64,000 nt of DNA from Bacillota bacterium (GCA_021791495.1 JAJYWN010000038.1:1-64000), one strand, 5' to 3'. Positions 16,474 through 23,985 are shown, counted from the first letter of the stretch. A program made the numbers and translations. The notes: generated by a model from the sequence alone, not told the origin.

Positions 16474-17109
16474 TCAACTTCCCTGCTCCCGGCCTCCGGC
16501 CCCCTGCCCGCGTGACCGGTGGCTCATCGGCACTTCTCTAAGGGTCAGTCCGCCCCGCTCCAAGACCTCTTTGACGGCCTGAACCGTTCGTGGGCAGCCC
16601 TTTTGCGGGAAATCAGCTCCATCCATCTTGCCCAGATCGCCCAGGCCAATAACCACCGGCACGTCCATTTCGTTCAAAACGTCCACCGTGTCTCCGTAGA
16701 GCTTACCGTCTCCGTGCCGGGTCGCCCGGCCGTACTTGTCCACCGGCCCTTCCACCACGTCCCCTGAACGCGTCACCGAGGCGTCCACCCGCGTGCCTTC
16801 CGCCTGAAAGGTGTTGGACGCCACGGCCACCACCCCGACGATCTCCATGTCGGGGTGGTCGTAGAGCTCCTCCAGAGCCTCCTCGCCCTTGAACTTGTAA
16901 GACTTGCCCCGATCATCCACCATCACCAAGACTGGGTCATAGGGAGCCCGCTTCACCAACTCCGCGATCTCGTTCCCCGTCAAGGGGGTCGGGTTTCCTC
17001 CCGACCTTGAAATGGTCCGAAGACCGAGCTTCTTTCCGGCGCGCTCCACGGCGGAGCGGGCAACATCGTCCCCATCGGTGACCACGATGATCTGTCGCTT
17101 GGGCGTCAA
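16474..17109 (-). CDS. spoVAEA: Stage V sporulation protein AE, soluble form (SpoVAEA)
   Basis: The 211-residue protein matches SpoVAEA: IIVVTDGDDVARSAVE at the start, SGGNPTPLTGNEIAELVKRAPYDPVLVMVDD, VVAVASNTFQAEGTRVD, VDKYGRA and VIGLGDLGKMDGAD. SpoVA proteins move dipicolinic acid into the forespore and release it at germination; AEA is the soluble, spore-associated partner. The start is TTG, supported by AAGGAGG 8 nt upstream. It follows spoVAE by 80 nt, and the DUF2229 gene follows 6 nt later. The C-terminal tail (RSRGQGAGGREQGS) extends beyond the usual end. Confidence 0.93.
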   Translation of the reverse strand: MTPKRQIIVVTDGDDVARSAVERAGKKLGLRTISRSGGNPTPLTGNEIAELVKRAPYDPVLVMVDDRGKSYKFKGEEALEELYDHPDMEIVGVVAVASNTFQAEGTRVDASVTRSGDVVEGPVDKYGRATRHGDGKLYGDTVDVLNEMDVPVVIGLGDLGKMDGADFPQKGCPRTVQAVKEVLERGGLTLREVPMSHRSRGQGAGGREQGS

Positions 17110-17189
17110 AGAATCCTGCCTCCTTGAAACTTGGACGGGTCAATCGGGCCGCGGTCTCCTGAACTCCGCCAGCGCTGCCTCGCGGACGG

Positions 17190-17561
17190 TTACCGCTTGC
17201 CCCTGGGCGTGAACAGAATGGCCATCAGGTAACCGAAAACCACGGCGGCACTGATACCGATGGCCGTGGCCGAAAGCCCACCGGAAAACAGACCGAATAA
17301 CGTCCCCTTGTCCTCCATCTGTTGGGTGATCCCGGTGACTAAGGCGTGGCCGAAGCCCGGAAGAGGGACCGAGGCACCGGCTCCACCCAGGGCTACCAGG
17401 GGCTGGTAAAGCCCTAAGCCTGAAAGGATGGCCCCCAAGCTGACGAAAGCGACCATCACGTGAGCTGGGGTCATTCCCGAGAGGTCGACCGTCAGTTGAG
17501 CCAAGACGCACCAGAGTCCACCGACGATGAAGGCCCAGAAGTAGCTTTGACCGATGTTCAT
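17190..17561 (-). CDS. spoVAE: Stage V sporulation protein AE, membrane form (SpoVAE/AEb)
   Basis: The 123-residue protein has about four membrane helices and conserved SpoVAE stretches: YFWAFIVGGLWCVLAQL, LTPAH-like MTPAHVMVAFVSLGA, and GLYQPLVALGGAGASVPLPG. It forms part of the SpoVA channel in the spore inner membrane for dipicolinic acid. The start overlaps the spoVAD stop (ATGA), so the two are translationally coupled. Confidence 0.93.
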   Translation of the reverse strand: MNIGQSYFWAFIVGGLWCVLAQLTVDLSGMTPAHVMVAFVSLGAILSGLGLYQPLVALGGAGASVPLPGFGHALVTGITQQMEDKGTLFGLFSGGLSATAIGISAAVVFGYLMAILFTPRGKR

Positions 17562-18628
17562 GGACGCCCCTCCGCCTCTCCCGGCGCCATCTCGATGACG
17601 ACGGCGTGGGCCACCGAAGGGATGGATTCGCCCTGCTGGAAGGAGGTCGGCGAGAAAAGGGCTCCCGTCGGCACTATCAGTAGACGGTCCATCTCCCCCG
17701 CCATCATCCTCTTTAGAAGGGGGCCGCCCAGCATGCTGGCGGAACAGGCCGGCCCGCTGGCCCCCGAGTGCACATCCTGGTCGTTGCCGAAAATGATGGC
17801 GCCGCAGTCCGTGAAGCTGTCCCCCATGGTCACGTTGGCGCGCTTCAGGACTTCCGTGGCCAGTTTCAGGCCCAGTTTCCCCAGGTCTCCCGTGATGATC
17901 AGGTCGTAATCGTCCGGTCCGCGACCCGTGTCCTCGAAGTGACGCTGGATGGTGTCGGCCGCCGCCGGGGCCATGGCCGAACCCATGTCGTTGGGGTTCT
18001 TGATGCCCATGTCCACCACCCGGCCGCAGGTCCAGTGGGTGATGCGGGGCGTCCGTTCTTCATTGCCCGTCGGCCCCAGGACGAAGGCCCCGGAGCCCGT
18101 CACCGTCCACTGCGCCGTCACGGGACGCTGGGCCCCAAACTCCAAGGGGTAGCGGTACTGCCGCTCGGCGCTGTCGAAGTGGCTGGATACGGTCACCAGA
18201 ATGTGGCGGGCGATGCCGTAGGACAGAAAGCTGGCGGCGATGCCCAGCCCCTCGGCCAGGGTGGAGCAGGCGCCGTAGAGCCCCAGGAAGGGGATGGAGA
18301 GTTCGCGCGCCGCAAAGTCGGAGGCGATGATCTGGTTCAACAGGTCACCGGCCAACATGTAGTCTATGTCTTCCCGGGCCGTCCCGGCCCGTCTCATGGC
18401 CAGCCTGGATGCCTCCAACATGAACATGGTCTCGGCCCGTTCCCACGACTTCTCACCTAACAAAGACTCCTCTTTCACCACGTCGAAGAGCTTGCCGAAA
18501 GGCCCCTGCCCTTCTTTCGGCCCCACCACCGAAGCGAAACCGGCGATGGCCGGCGGGTGTCCGAACTGCACCGTCTGCTTTCCCAGCCGCCTGTTTTCGG
18601 TTAGGAGAACCTGGCTGCTCTGCGCCAT
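17558..18628 (-). CDS. spoVAD: Stage V sporulation protein AD
   Basis: The 356-residue protein has the thiolase-like fold of SpoVAD. Landmarks are the QTVQFGHPPAIAGFASVVGPKEG start, GDLLNQIIASDFAARELSIPFLGLYGACST (here Cys is in the thiolase nucleophile position), TGSGAFVLG, HWTCGRVVDMGI, TGDLGKLG and SDCGA-like FTDCGAIIFG. SpoVAD binds dipicolinic acid and sits on the spore inner membrane surface with SpoVAC and SpoVAE. It lies 58 nt after spoVAC and is coupled to spoVAE. Length is normal for the family. Confidence 0.95.
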   Translation of the reverse strand: MAQSSQVLLTENRRLGKQTVQFGHPPAIAGFASVVGPKEGQGPFGKLFDVVKEESLLGEKSWERAETMFMLEASRLAMRRAGTAREDIDYMLAGDLLNQIIASDFAARELSIPFLGLYGACSTLAEGLGIAASFLSYGIARHILVTVSSHFDSAERQYRYPLEFGAQRPVTAQWTVTGSGAFVLGPTGNEERTPRITHWTCGRVVDMGIKNPNDMGSAMAPAAADTIQRHFEDTGRGPDDYDLIITGDLGKLGLKLATEVLKRANVTMGDSFTDCGAIIFGNDQDVHSGASGPACSASMLGGPLLKRMMAGEMDRLLIVPTGALFSPTSFQQGESIPSVAHAVVIEMAPGEAEGRP

Positions 18629-18686
18629 GGCCTATCGCGCCCGCCTTTGCTTGAGATCGAGATCCGGTGTCACACGTAGACTGCAC

Positions 18687-19244
18687 TCAAGACTTGCCCG
18701 TGAGGGCCATCACGGCCATCTTGATGAGGACCACCACGACCGAGGTGACCAGCCCGTAGACGATGACCGGCCCGGCCACCTGGAACATGCGGGCCCCGAC
18801 TCCGAGTACGTAGCCTTCGCGTTTGAACTCCATGGCTGGGGAGACGATGGAATTTGCAAAACCGGTAATGGGCAGAGCGGAACCCATACCCCCGAACTTG
18901 CCGATGACGTCATAGACTCCGATTCCGGTCAATAGGGCTCCCAGGGTCACCATCACCCCGGCCAGTGGTCCCCCCGAGTCGGGGGGCTTTACGCCGATAC
19001 GAATGAAATAGTTGAGTACGCCTTGCCCGACGAGGCAGATCACGCCACCCGTGAGAAAGGCCTTAATGCAGTTGATCAGGACCGGCGGCCGGGGGCGCGC
19101 CTGTTGGGCGATCTTCTGGTATTTCTTCTGCTCCTTGGGGCTGGCCGGGCGGGAACTGGCCGGGCGGGAGGTTTTGGATCTCCCGCCCCCCGCGTTCTTC
19201 CCCGATCCGTTGCGGGCCGCCCCCGCTCCTTTACTAGCGCCCAT
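18687..19244 (-). CDS. spoVAC: Stage V sporulation protein AC
   Basis: The 185-residue protein has an unusually long, basic, Gly/Ser/Ala-rich N-terminal tail (~38 residues) before the usual SpoVAC start (PKEQKKYQKIAQQARPRPPVLINC). About four membrane helices follow, with GGVICLVGQG, VTLGALLTGIGVYD and ALPITGFANSIVSPAMEFKREGYVLGVGARMF. SpoVAC is the mechanosensitive dipicolinate channel subunit. AAGGA lies 10 nt before the ATG and overlaps the dodecin stop region, 13 nt upstream, so coupling with dodecin is likely. Confidence 0.94.
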   Translation of the reverse strand: MGASKGAGAARNGSGKNAGGGRSKTSRPASSRPASPKEQKKYQKIAQQARPRPPVLINCIKAFLTGGVICLVGQGVLNYFIRIGVKPPDSGGPLAGVMVTLGALLTGIGVYDVIGKFGGMGSALPITGFANSIVSPAMEFKREGYVLGVGARMFQVAGPVIVYGLVTSVVVVLIKMAVMALTGKS

Positions 19245-19257
19245 GCTTCTGCGGTCC

Positions 19258-19467
19258 TTACCGGTCGCCGTCTACCAAGAAGGCCACTTTGACGTTGGCC
19301 TTGTACTCGCTGATCTTGCCATTATCCACGTTGGCCGTCATGTTATAGACCTCGACACCCGAGATGTTCCGGACCGTGCGGGACGCTTCGGCCACCGCGT
19401 TCTGGCACGCTTCCTGCCAGGAATTCTTGGACTCGCCCACCAGTTCAAGGACTTTCACTACCGGCAC
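19258..19467 (-). CDS. Dodecin family flavin/CoA-binding protein
   Basis: The 69-residue protein is full-length dodecin: VVKVLELVGESKNSWQEACQ with the flavin-stacking Trp17, AVAEASRTVRNISGVEVYN, and DNGKISEYKANVKVAFLVD. Dodecins form hollow 12-mers that store riboflavin-type flavins, and in some bacteria also CoA. The start is GTG, with AGGGGG 8 nt upstream. It is the first gene of the spoVA transcript, 13 nt before spoVAC, behind a sigma-G-like promoter. That position suggests a spore role, which is not a known general property of the family. Confidence 0.92.
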   Translation of the reverse strand: MPVVKVLELVGESKNSWQEACQNAVAEASRTVRNISGVEVYNMTANVDNGKISEYKANVKVAFLVDGDR

Positions 19468-19520
19468 TTACGTCGCCCCCTTCTGAGAACGGCGCCGCCA
19501 AGGGTCGGCGCCTGCTCGCC

Positions 19521-19550
19521 TATTATGCGTACGGAAAGAGGGATTTATCA
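19521..19550 (-). promoter_or_regulatory. Candidate sigma-G/sigma-F forespore promoter of the dodecin-spoVA operon
   Basis: On the minus strand TGATAA is followed by 17 nt and CATAATA, close to the sigma-G consensus (TGAATA, 17-18 nt, CATACTA). The -10 differs by one base. It lies 54 nt upstream of the dodecin GTG, in the 129-nt gap after sigF. SpoVA operons are sigma-G-controlled in Bacillus. A GC-rich inverted repeat (GGCGCCG...CGGCGCC) lies in the leader. Confidence 0.6.
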
Positions 19551-19596
19551 GGGTGAAGGTGGGGACGGCGGGCAAGTGAACGATAGCGTGAAGGGA

Positions 19597-20379
19597 TTAC
19601 GCCGGTGTGAGCACGCCGCGGATGCGTTTTAGCGCACGCTTCTCCAGGCGGCAGACCTGGACTTGGGAAACCCCGAGTTCACGGGCGATTTCACTCTGGG
19701 TCCTATCGGCGAAGAACCGCAGAAGCAGAACGCGCTGCTCTTTCTCCGGCAAGGTGGCGATAGCCTGGCGCAAGGCGACGTTCTCCACCACCGGCTCCTC
19801 AAAACCACCCTTGGTCAGCGTATCGCCCAAGGGTGGCGAATCGCCGTCTCCTGGAAAGAGCGGGTCGTCCAGTGACAGCAGGGCCGCCGAGCTTTCCAGA
19901 GCGGCCGACACTTCCTGGCGGGTAGTCTGCAGGGCCGCCGCGATTTCTCCCACATCCGGCTCCCGCCCCAGCTCCTGGCACAACCGGTCCTGGGCGCGCC
20001 GCACGCGCCAGGCAAGCTGCTTTAGCGAGCGCGATACTCGCATGGGCCCGTGGTCCCGGATGAAACGGCGAATCTCGCCCACCACCATGGGCACAGCGTA
20101 GGTCGAGAAACGCGAGCCGAAGGCTGGGTCGTAGGCGTCCACGGCTTTCAGCAACCCCAGGCAACCGATCTGGAAGAGATCTTCCGGATCTTCGCCTAAT
20201 TTGGAGAACCGCCCCACCACCGACCACACCAGGCGCAGGTTGGATTCGACGATGGCCCGCCGTGCCCGGTCATCACCGGCCCTGGACCGGACCAGGTGCT
20301 CCAAGAGATCCTTCTCCGGCATTGGGCGTCCGAGTCTTCCGGATGCCGTGGACCTGGCGGCGCTAGCTTTCGTCCCCAT
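19597..20379 (-). CDS. sigF: Sporulation sigma factor F
   Basis: The 260-residue protein has the SigF layout. Region 2 reads ESNLRLVWSVVGRFSKLG and DLFQIGCLGLLKAVDAYDP. Region 3 has RVSRSLKQLAWRVRRAQDRL. The region 4 helix-turn-helix reads QSEIARELGVSQVQVCRLEKRAL. It directs forespore transcription after asymmetric division and is held by SpoIIAB. The start overlaps the end of spoIIAB by 17 nt, completing the classical spoIIAA-spoIIAB-sigF operon. An internal ATG at 20322 is an alternative start. The identity is secured by context. Confidence 0.96.
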   Translation of the reverse strand: MGTKASAARSTASGRLGRPMPEKDLLEHLVRSRAGDDRARRAIVESNLRLVWSVVGRFSKLGEDPEDLFQIGCLGLLKAVDAYDPAFGSRFSTYAVPMVVGEIRRFIRDHGPMRVSRSLKQLAWRVRRAQDRLCQELGREPDVGEIAAALQTTRQEVSAALESSAALLSLDDPLFPGDGDSPPLGDTLTKGGFEEPVVENVALRQAIATLPEKEQRVLLLRFFADRTQSEIARELGVSQVQVCRLEKRALKRIRGVLTPA

Positions 20380-20872
20380 CTGGCAACCCGGCCGCCCGCT
20401 TCGTCAGATGGACGATCGTGCCGCGCCCGGACTCTGATTCGACGTTCAGGGTGTCCATGCAGCTTTCCATGACGCTGAAGCCGATCCCCAGATGCTCTCC
20501 GCTGCCCTGTCCCGCCGCGGCGCGCGCCGCCTCCAGGTCCGCGATGCCCACACCCTGGTCGGCTATGCGCACCGTCAGTACCCGGTCCTCACCGATCTCC
20601 GCCTCCACGAAGACCTTTCCCGGACCGCCATGACCGCCATGACTGCCATGACTGCCTTGACTGCCGGGACTGCCGGGACTGCCGGGGCCGGCGTTCGCGT
20701 AGGCGTGGACCACGACGTTGGTGACCGCTTCGGACACGGCCACCCGGATGTCATCAAGGTCCGGCAGCGTAAAGTCCAGCTGTGAAGCGAAGGCTGCCAC
20801 CGCCACCCGCGCCAGGGCGATGTTCTCGGCCTGTGAAGGAAATTCGAGTTTGAGGTAGTTCTTGACCGTCAT
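20363..20872 (-). CDS. spoIIAB: Anti-sigma-F factor and serine kinase SpoIIAB, with a collagen-like insertion
   Basis: The 169-residue protein is a GHKL-fold kinase that binds SigF and phosphorylates SpoIIAA. Motifs: MTVKNYLKLEFPSQAENIAL start, N-box SEAVTNVVVHAY, G1 box DQGVGIADLE, and the G2 region GIGFSVMESCMD with GRGTIVHL. The start at ATG 20872 has AGGGGCG upstream; readings further 5' overlap spoIIAA. Between the N-box helix and the next strand there is an extra ~22-residue Gly-Ser-Pro/His/Gln stretch of Gly-X-Y triplets, absent from Bacillus SpoIIAB, where a short loop of a few residues is found. It is encoded by a 9-bp tandem repeat. Confidence 0.95.
   Translation of the reverse strand: MTVKNYLKLEFPSQAENIALARVAVAAFASQLDFTLPDLDDIRVAVSEAVTNVVVHAYANAGPGSPGSPGSQGSHGSHGGHGGPGKVFVEAEIGEDRVLTVRIADQGVGIADLEAARAAAGQGSGEHLGIGFSVMESCMDTLNVESESGRGTIVHLTKRAAGLPDGDES
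20622..20684. repeat. Seven 9-bp tandem units inside spoIIAB
   Basis: Seven consecutive 9-bp units related to TGACTGCCA occupy 20622-20684. On the coding strand they give Gly-X-Y triplets (GSP, GSP, GSQ, GSH, GSH, GGH, GGP). Neighbouring units differ by one or two bases, the pattern expected from recent slippage expansion. Confidence 0.8.
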
Positions 20873-20883
20873 CGGCTTCGCCC

Positions 20884-21243
20884 CTAGGCGCCCAGCGCTT
20901 GTTTTTCGGATTTGCACACAGGGATGATGCGGAGGATGCCAGACAGTTCAAGGATACGGCGGGATTGCCCGGTCACCCCGACCATGTAGACGTTACCACC
21001 GCCCGCCATGACCCGCTTATAGCGGCCCAGGATGGCTCCCAGGCCCGAACTGTCCACGAATCTCAGGGCTTCTAAGTTCAAAATGAGGTTTTGCGCTCCT
21101 GTTTCGTCCAGTTCTTTCTCGACCACCGAACGGAACTGCGCGGCGGTTTGGAAGTCCAGTTCCCCGCCGATGCGGACGATGAGACTGCCCCTGGCGTACT
21201 GACACTGTACATCCAACAGCACCGCCCCCTTCCGGGAGGCCAT
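20884..21243 (-). CDS. spoIIAA: Anti-anti-sigma factor SpoIIAA
   Basis: The 119-residue STAS-domain protein has LIVRIGGELDFQTAAQFRSVV, the phosphorylated-Ser motif FVDSSGLGAILGRYK, and a C-terminal RRILELSGILRIIPV. Unphosphorylated SpoIIAA frees SigF from SpoIIAB. It is the first gene of the tricistronic operon; its stop is 11 nt before spoIIAB. An alternative GTG start at 21222 with GGAAGG upstream would remove seven residues. A perfect Spo0A-box-like sequence lies ~91 nt upstream. Confidence 0.95.
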   Translation of the reverse strand: MASRKGAVLLDVQCQYARGSLIVRIGGELDFQTAAQFRSVVEKELDETGAQNLILNLEALRFVDSSGLGAILGRYKRVMAGGGNVYMVGVTGQSRRILELSGILRIIPVCKSEKQALGA

Positions 21244-21302
21244 ACTTCCTGCTGCAGGTAGAACTTTCCTCCTAGCAGGCCTCCGGTTGGGGGCGGATTT
21301 CC

Positions 21303-21340
21303 TGTCGAGCGGGCCCCTTTTCGTTCGTCCCTCTTCGACA
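21303..21340 (-). promoter_or_regulatory. Candidate Spo0A-box pair upstream of spoIIAA
   Basis: On the minus strand a perfect TGTCGAA (0A-box consensus) at 21334-21340 faces CTCGACA (one mismatch) at 21303-21309. They form arms of an inverted repeat, CCTGTCGA...TCGACAGG, with a 26-nt spacer. The downstream arm runs into ACAGGAAAT, which fits a sigma-H -35 element. No matching GAAT -10 is seen at the right distance. In Bacillus, spoIIA is activated by Spo0A~P with sigma-H. Confidence 0.5.
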
Positions 21341-21379
21341 GGAGCGTCGCGGCTAAGCGATGTCTGGCCGCCGCCTGTG

Positions 21380-22579
21380 CTACTGCTTTCCCCCCGGCAT
21401 TCCGATGGCGCGGAGGAAGAGCTTCAGAACCAGCTTGGGATAGGGCAACGCCTTGGCTTCCTGGACGGCCACCAAGGGCACCTGGCCCACGATGTTGCCG
21501 GCTTTATCGACGACCTGGAGTTCCCCGACCTTGGCTCCCTTTTGCACTGGAGCCGGGATCAGGTCCGGGACCATGATGCGCCTGGTCAGTCCCTCAGTCT
21601 CACCCTTCTTCACGCCCACCACGGTATCATCGGCCGGGACGGCGTCCACGAAGTCGATATCACCGGCGTACACGCGGACCTTCTTCACCACTTCGGTCTT
21701 GCTGGCCAGGGCCACGCCCTTGTAGTTCGCGAAGCCGTAGTTCAACAGGGCGGCGCTTTCGTTGAAGCGGACTTGTGAGGTTTCGGCCCCCAACACCACG
21801 GAGATGAGCCTCAGTCCATCGCGTTTGGCCGTCGCCACCAGGTTCGACTTAGCCTGGGAATGAGAGCCGGTCTTCAGGCCGTCGGCCCCCTGGTAGAAGC
21901 GCAGTAACCGGTTGGTGTTGACCAACCACGTCTTGCCGCCCCTGAGGTACTCCTGAAAGGTAGAAGTATACTTCAGAATCTCGCCGTGCTTCACCGCCTC
22001 ACGGGCGATGAGGGCCATGTCCATGGCGGAAACATAGAAGTCCGGATCGTGCAGGCCGTGGGCGTTGGCAAAGTTACTGTTCTTGGCCCCCAACTGCCTA
22101 GCGCGCTCGTTCATCAACTGCACGAAGGCAGCCTCACTGCCGGCTACATGCTCCGCCAAGGCGATGCAGGCATCATTGGCCGATTGCAGGGCGATGGCGT
22201 AAAGGAGGTCTTTCACCGTCAGCCGCTCACCGGGGTCCAGCCAGATCTGGGATCCGCCCATCCGGTAAGCCTCATCGCTCACCGGCACCTGGTCTTCCAG
22301 CTTAATCTTCCCCTGCTCCAACGCCTCCGTCACCAACAGCATGGTCATTACCTTGGTGATGCTGGCCGGGGGCCAGCGGACGTCGGGGTCCTTGGAATAG
22401 AGCACCTGCCCGCTTCCGGCGTCCATGAGCACCGCCGACACAGCTGTGATCTTCACGACGTCTTTCGGAGCAGCCTTGGCCGCGGACGGGCTGCCGCCCG
22501 CGGCGGCCGCCGAAGCTGTGGCGGCAGCGCCGGCCGCCAGAATCAGGATGAGGAGAACCAATCCGAGTTTCTTCAGCAA
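21380..22579 (-). CDS. dacF: D-alanyl-D-alanine carboxypeptidase (DacF-type)
   Basis: The 399-residue protein has a signal peptide (~1-24) and a serine-type transpeptidase-fold domain with the three active-site motifs: SITK (SxxK) near residue 73, SAN near 133, and KTG in DGLKTGSHSQAK. A beta-rich PBP5-C domain and a C-terminal amphipathic tail (KLVLKLFLRAIGM) suggest membrane-associated activity. It trims D-Ala from pentapeptides, and in Bacillus DacF tunes cortex cross-linking. It lies next to spoIIAA as in Bacillus. The TTG start has a poly-G ribosome site caught in a hairpin. Confidence 0.94.
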   Translation of the reverse strand: MLKKLGLVLLILILAAGAAATASAAAAGGSPSAAKAAPKDVVKITAVSAVLMDAGSGQVLYSKDPDVRWPPASITKVMTMLLVTEALEQGKIKLEDQVPVSDEAYRMGGSQIWLDPGERLTVKDLLYAIALQSANDACIALAEHVAGSEAAFVQLMNERARQLGAKNSNFANAHGLHDPDFYVSAMDMALIAREAVKHGEILKYTSTFQEYLRGGKTWLVNTNRLLRFYQGADGLKTGSHSQAKSNLVATAKRDGLRLISVVLGAETSQVRFNESAALLNYGFANYKGVALASKTEVVKKVRVYAGDIDFVDAVPADDTVVGVKKGETEGLTRRIMVPDLIPAPVQKGAKVGELQVVDKAGNIVGQVPLVAVQEAKALPYPKLVLKLFLRAIGMPGGKQ

Positions 22580-22587
22580 AACTAACC

Positions 22588-22620
22588 CCCCCTCGAACGG
22601 TTAGGTTTTCCGCGAGGGGG
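22588..22620 (-). terminator. Stem-loop between pdp and dacF, overlapping the dacF ribosome site
   Basis: On the minus strand CCCCCTCG pairs with CGAGGGGG across a 17-nt loop. It is followed by GTTAGTTTTG, the last three bases being the dacF start. The 3' arm contains the only ribosome-binding sequence of dacF. It may end pdp transcripts, hide the dacF ribosome site, or both. Confidence 0.5.
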
Positions 22621-22662
22621 CGCGCTTAGCCGAGAACGGGGCGTTCTGGGCGTGTTGCCTTG

Positions 22663-23985
22663 TTACGGAATTCTCGCGAATACCAGCGGACGGACGGACG
22701 GCTTCTCGGATACGATCCGGAAGGCCGATGACACCAAGGCGGCGACGTCGGTCGCGGCGCCGGGCGTGCGCGCGTGGACCACGGCCAAGTCGTCACGGGG
22801 CCCGATCGGGTCGCCCACCTTGGCCAGGATTTCCACACCCACCGCCGGATCGATCGTATCTCCCTTTCGGGCGCGGCCGGCTCCGAGGAGCATGGCCGCA
22901 CGGCCGACGCCTTCGGCATTGATGGCCGCCACATAGCCGGCCCGACCCGCCCGTACGGCTTGCAGCAGCGGCGCGGCCGGTAAAGCCTGTGGATGGTCGA
23001 CCAGGGAGGAGTCTCCCCCTTGTGCGGCAACGAATCTCCGGAAGGTCTCCAAGGCCCGGCCGCTCTTCACCGCCCCCTCCAGCGCCGACCGGGCCGCGTC
23101 CCGGCTGTCCACCAAGCCCGAGAGCGTCAGGAGCTCGCTCCCCAGGGCCAGGCAGAGTTCGAACAGGTCCAGAGGCCCTTGGCCCTTCAACGTGGCGATG
23201 GCCTCCGCCACCTCCAGCGCGTTCCCTACCGCCCGGCCCAGAGGCTGGTCCATATCTGTGACCAGCGCCGCCGTGTGCCGCCCCGCCAGTTCCCCGATTT
23301 CCACCATGGCCCGGGCCAGTTCGGCCGCCTTCTCCGGGGTGTGCATGAAAGCTCCGCCGCCGGTCTTCACGTCCAGGACGATGGAACGGGCACCCGAGGC
23401 GAGTTTCTTCGACATCACACTGGCAGCGATCAAGGGGATGCTCTCCACCGTGGCCGTGACGTCGCGCAACGCGTAGATGCGGGCGTCCGCCGGCACGAAG
23501 TCCTTCGTCTGGCCGATGACCGCCAGGCCTACCCGCTGCACCTGCGCCAGGAACTCCTCCGGCGCCAGGTCGGAGCGGAACCCGGGGAAGGACTCCAGTT
23601 TGTCGATGGTACCGCCCGTGTGGCCCAGCCCGCGGCCCGATATCTTTGCCAGCCGCGCTCCGGCCGCCGCAACCATGGGACCCAACACCAGGGTGGTCTT
23701 ATCCCCTACACCGCCGGTGCTGTGCTTATCCACCGTGTGCGCCAGGCCGCCGAGATCGAGGACCTGCCCGCTCTCCACGTACGCCCGGGTCAGCGCCAGA
23801 GTCTCCTCCCGGTCCAGCCCGCGGAAGAAAGCCGCCATCAGGAAAGCGCTCATCTGATAGTCGGTGGCGCCCGTCCCGTCCATGTATCCGGCCACGAAGG
23901 AGCGGATCTCCTCCTCCCCCATCTTCCCGCCGTCCCGCTTTTTCTGGATGAAGTCGTAAGGGCGAAGCACCCGCGTCGCCGTCAT
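22663..23985 (-). CDS. pdp: Pyrimidine-nucleoside (thymidine) phosphorylase
   Basis: The 440-residue enzyme splits uridine, thymidine or deoxyuridine with phosphate into base and (deoxy)ribose-1-phosphate. It carries the family signature: VDKHSTGGVGDKTTLVLGPMVAA, SGRGLGHTGGTIDKLES, YALRDVTATVESIPLIAASVMSKKLA and LDVKTGGGAFM. Length is typical. It overlaps the PNP stop by 4 nt (ATGA), so deoB, PNP and pdp form one salvage operon whose sugar phosphates feed DeoB. Confidence 0.95.
   Translation of the reverse strand: MTATRVLRPYDFIQKKRDGGKMGEEEIRSFVAGYMDGTGATDYQMSAFLMAAFFRGLDREETLALTRAYVESGQVLDLGGLAHTVDKHSTGGVGDKTTLVLGPMVAAAGARLAKISGRGLGHTGGTIDKLESFPGFRSDLAPEEFLAQVQRVGLAVIGQTKDFVPADARIYALRDVTATVESIPLIAASVMSKKLASGARSIVLDVKTGGGAFMHTPEKAAELARAMVEIGELAGRHTAALVTDMDQPLGRAVGNALEVAEAIATLKGQGPLDLFELCLALGSELLTLSGLVDSRDAARSALEGAVKSGRALETFRRFVAAQGGDSSLVDHPQALPAAPLLQAVRAGRAGYVAAINAEGVGRAAMLLGAGRARKGDTIDPAVGVEILAKVGDPIGPRDDLAVVHARTPGAATDVAALVSSAFRIVSEKPSVRPLVFARIP

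Noticed and set aside
20622-20684. CRISPR or regulatory iterons in the 9-bp repeats
   Set aside because: No spacers, strictly in frame within spoIIAB, and unit length divisible by three.
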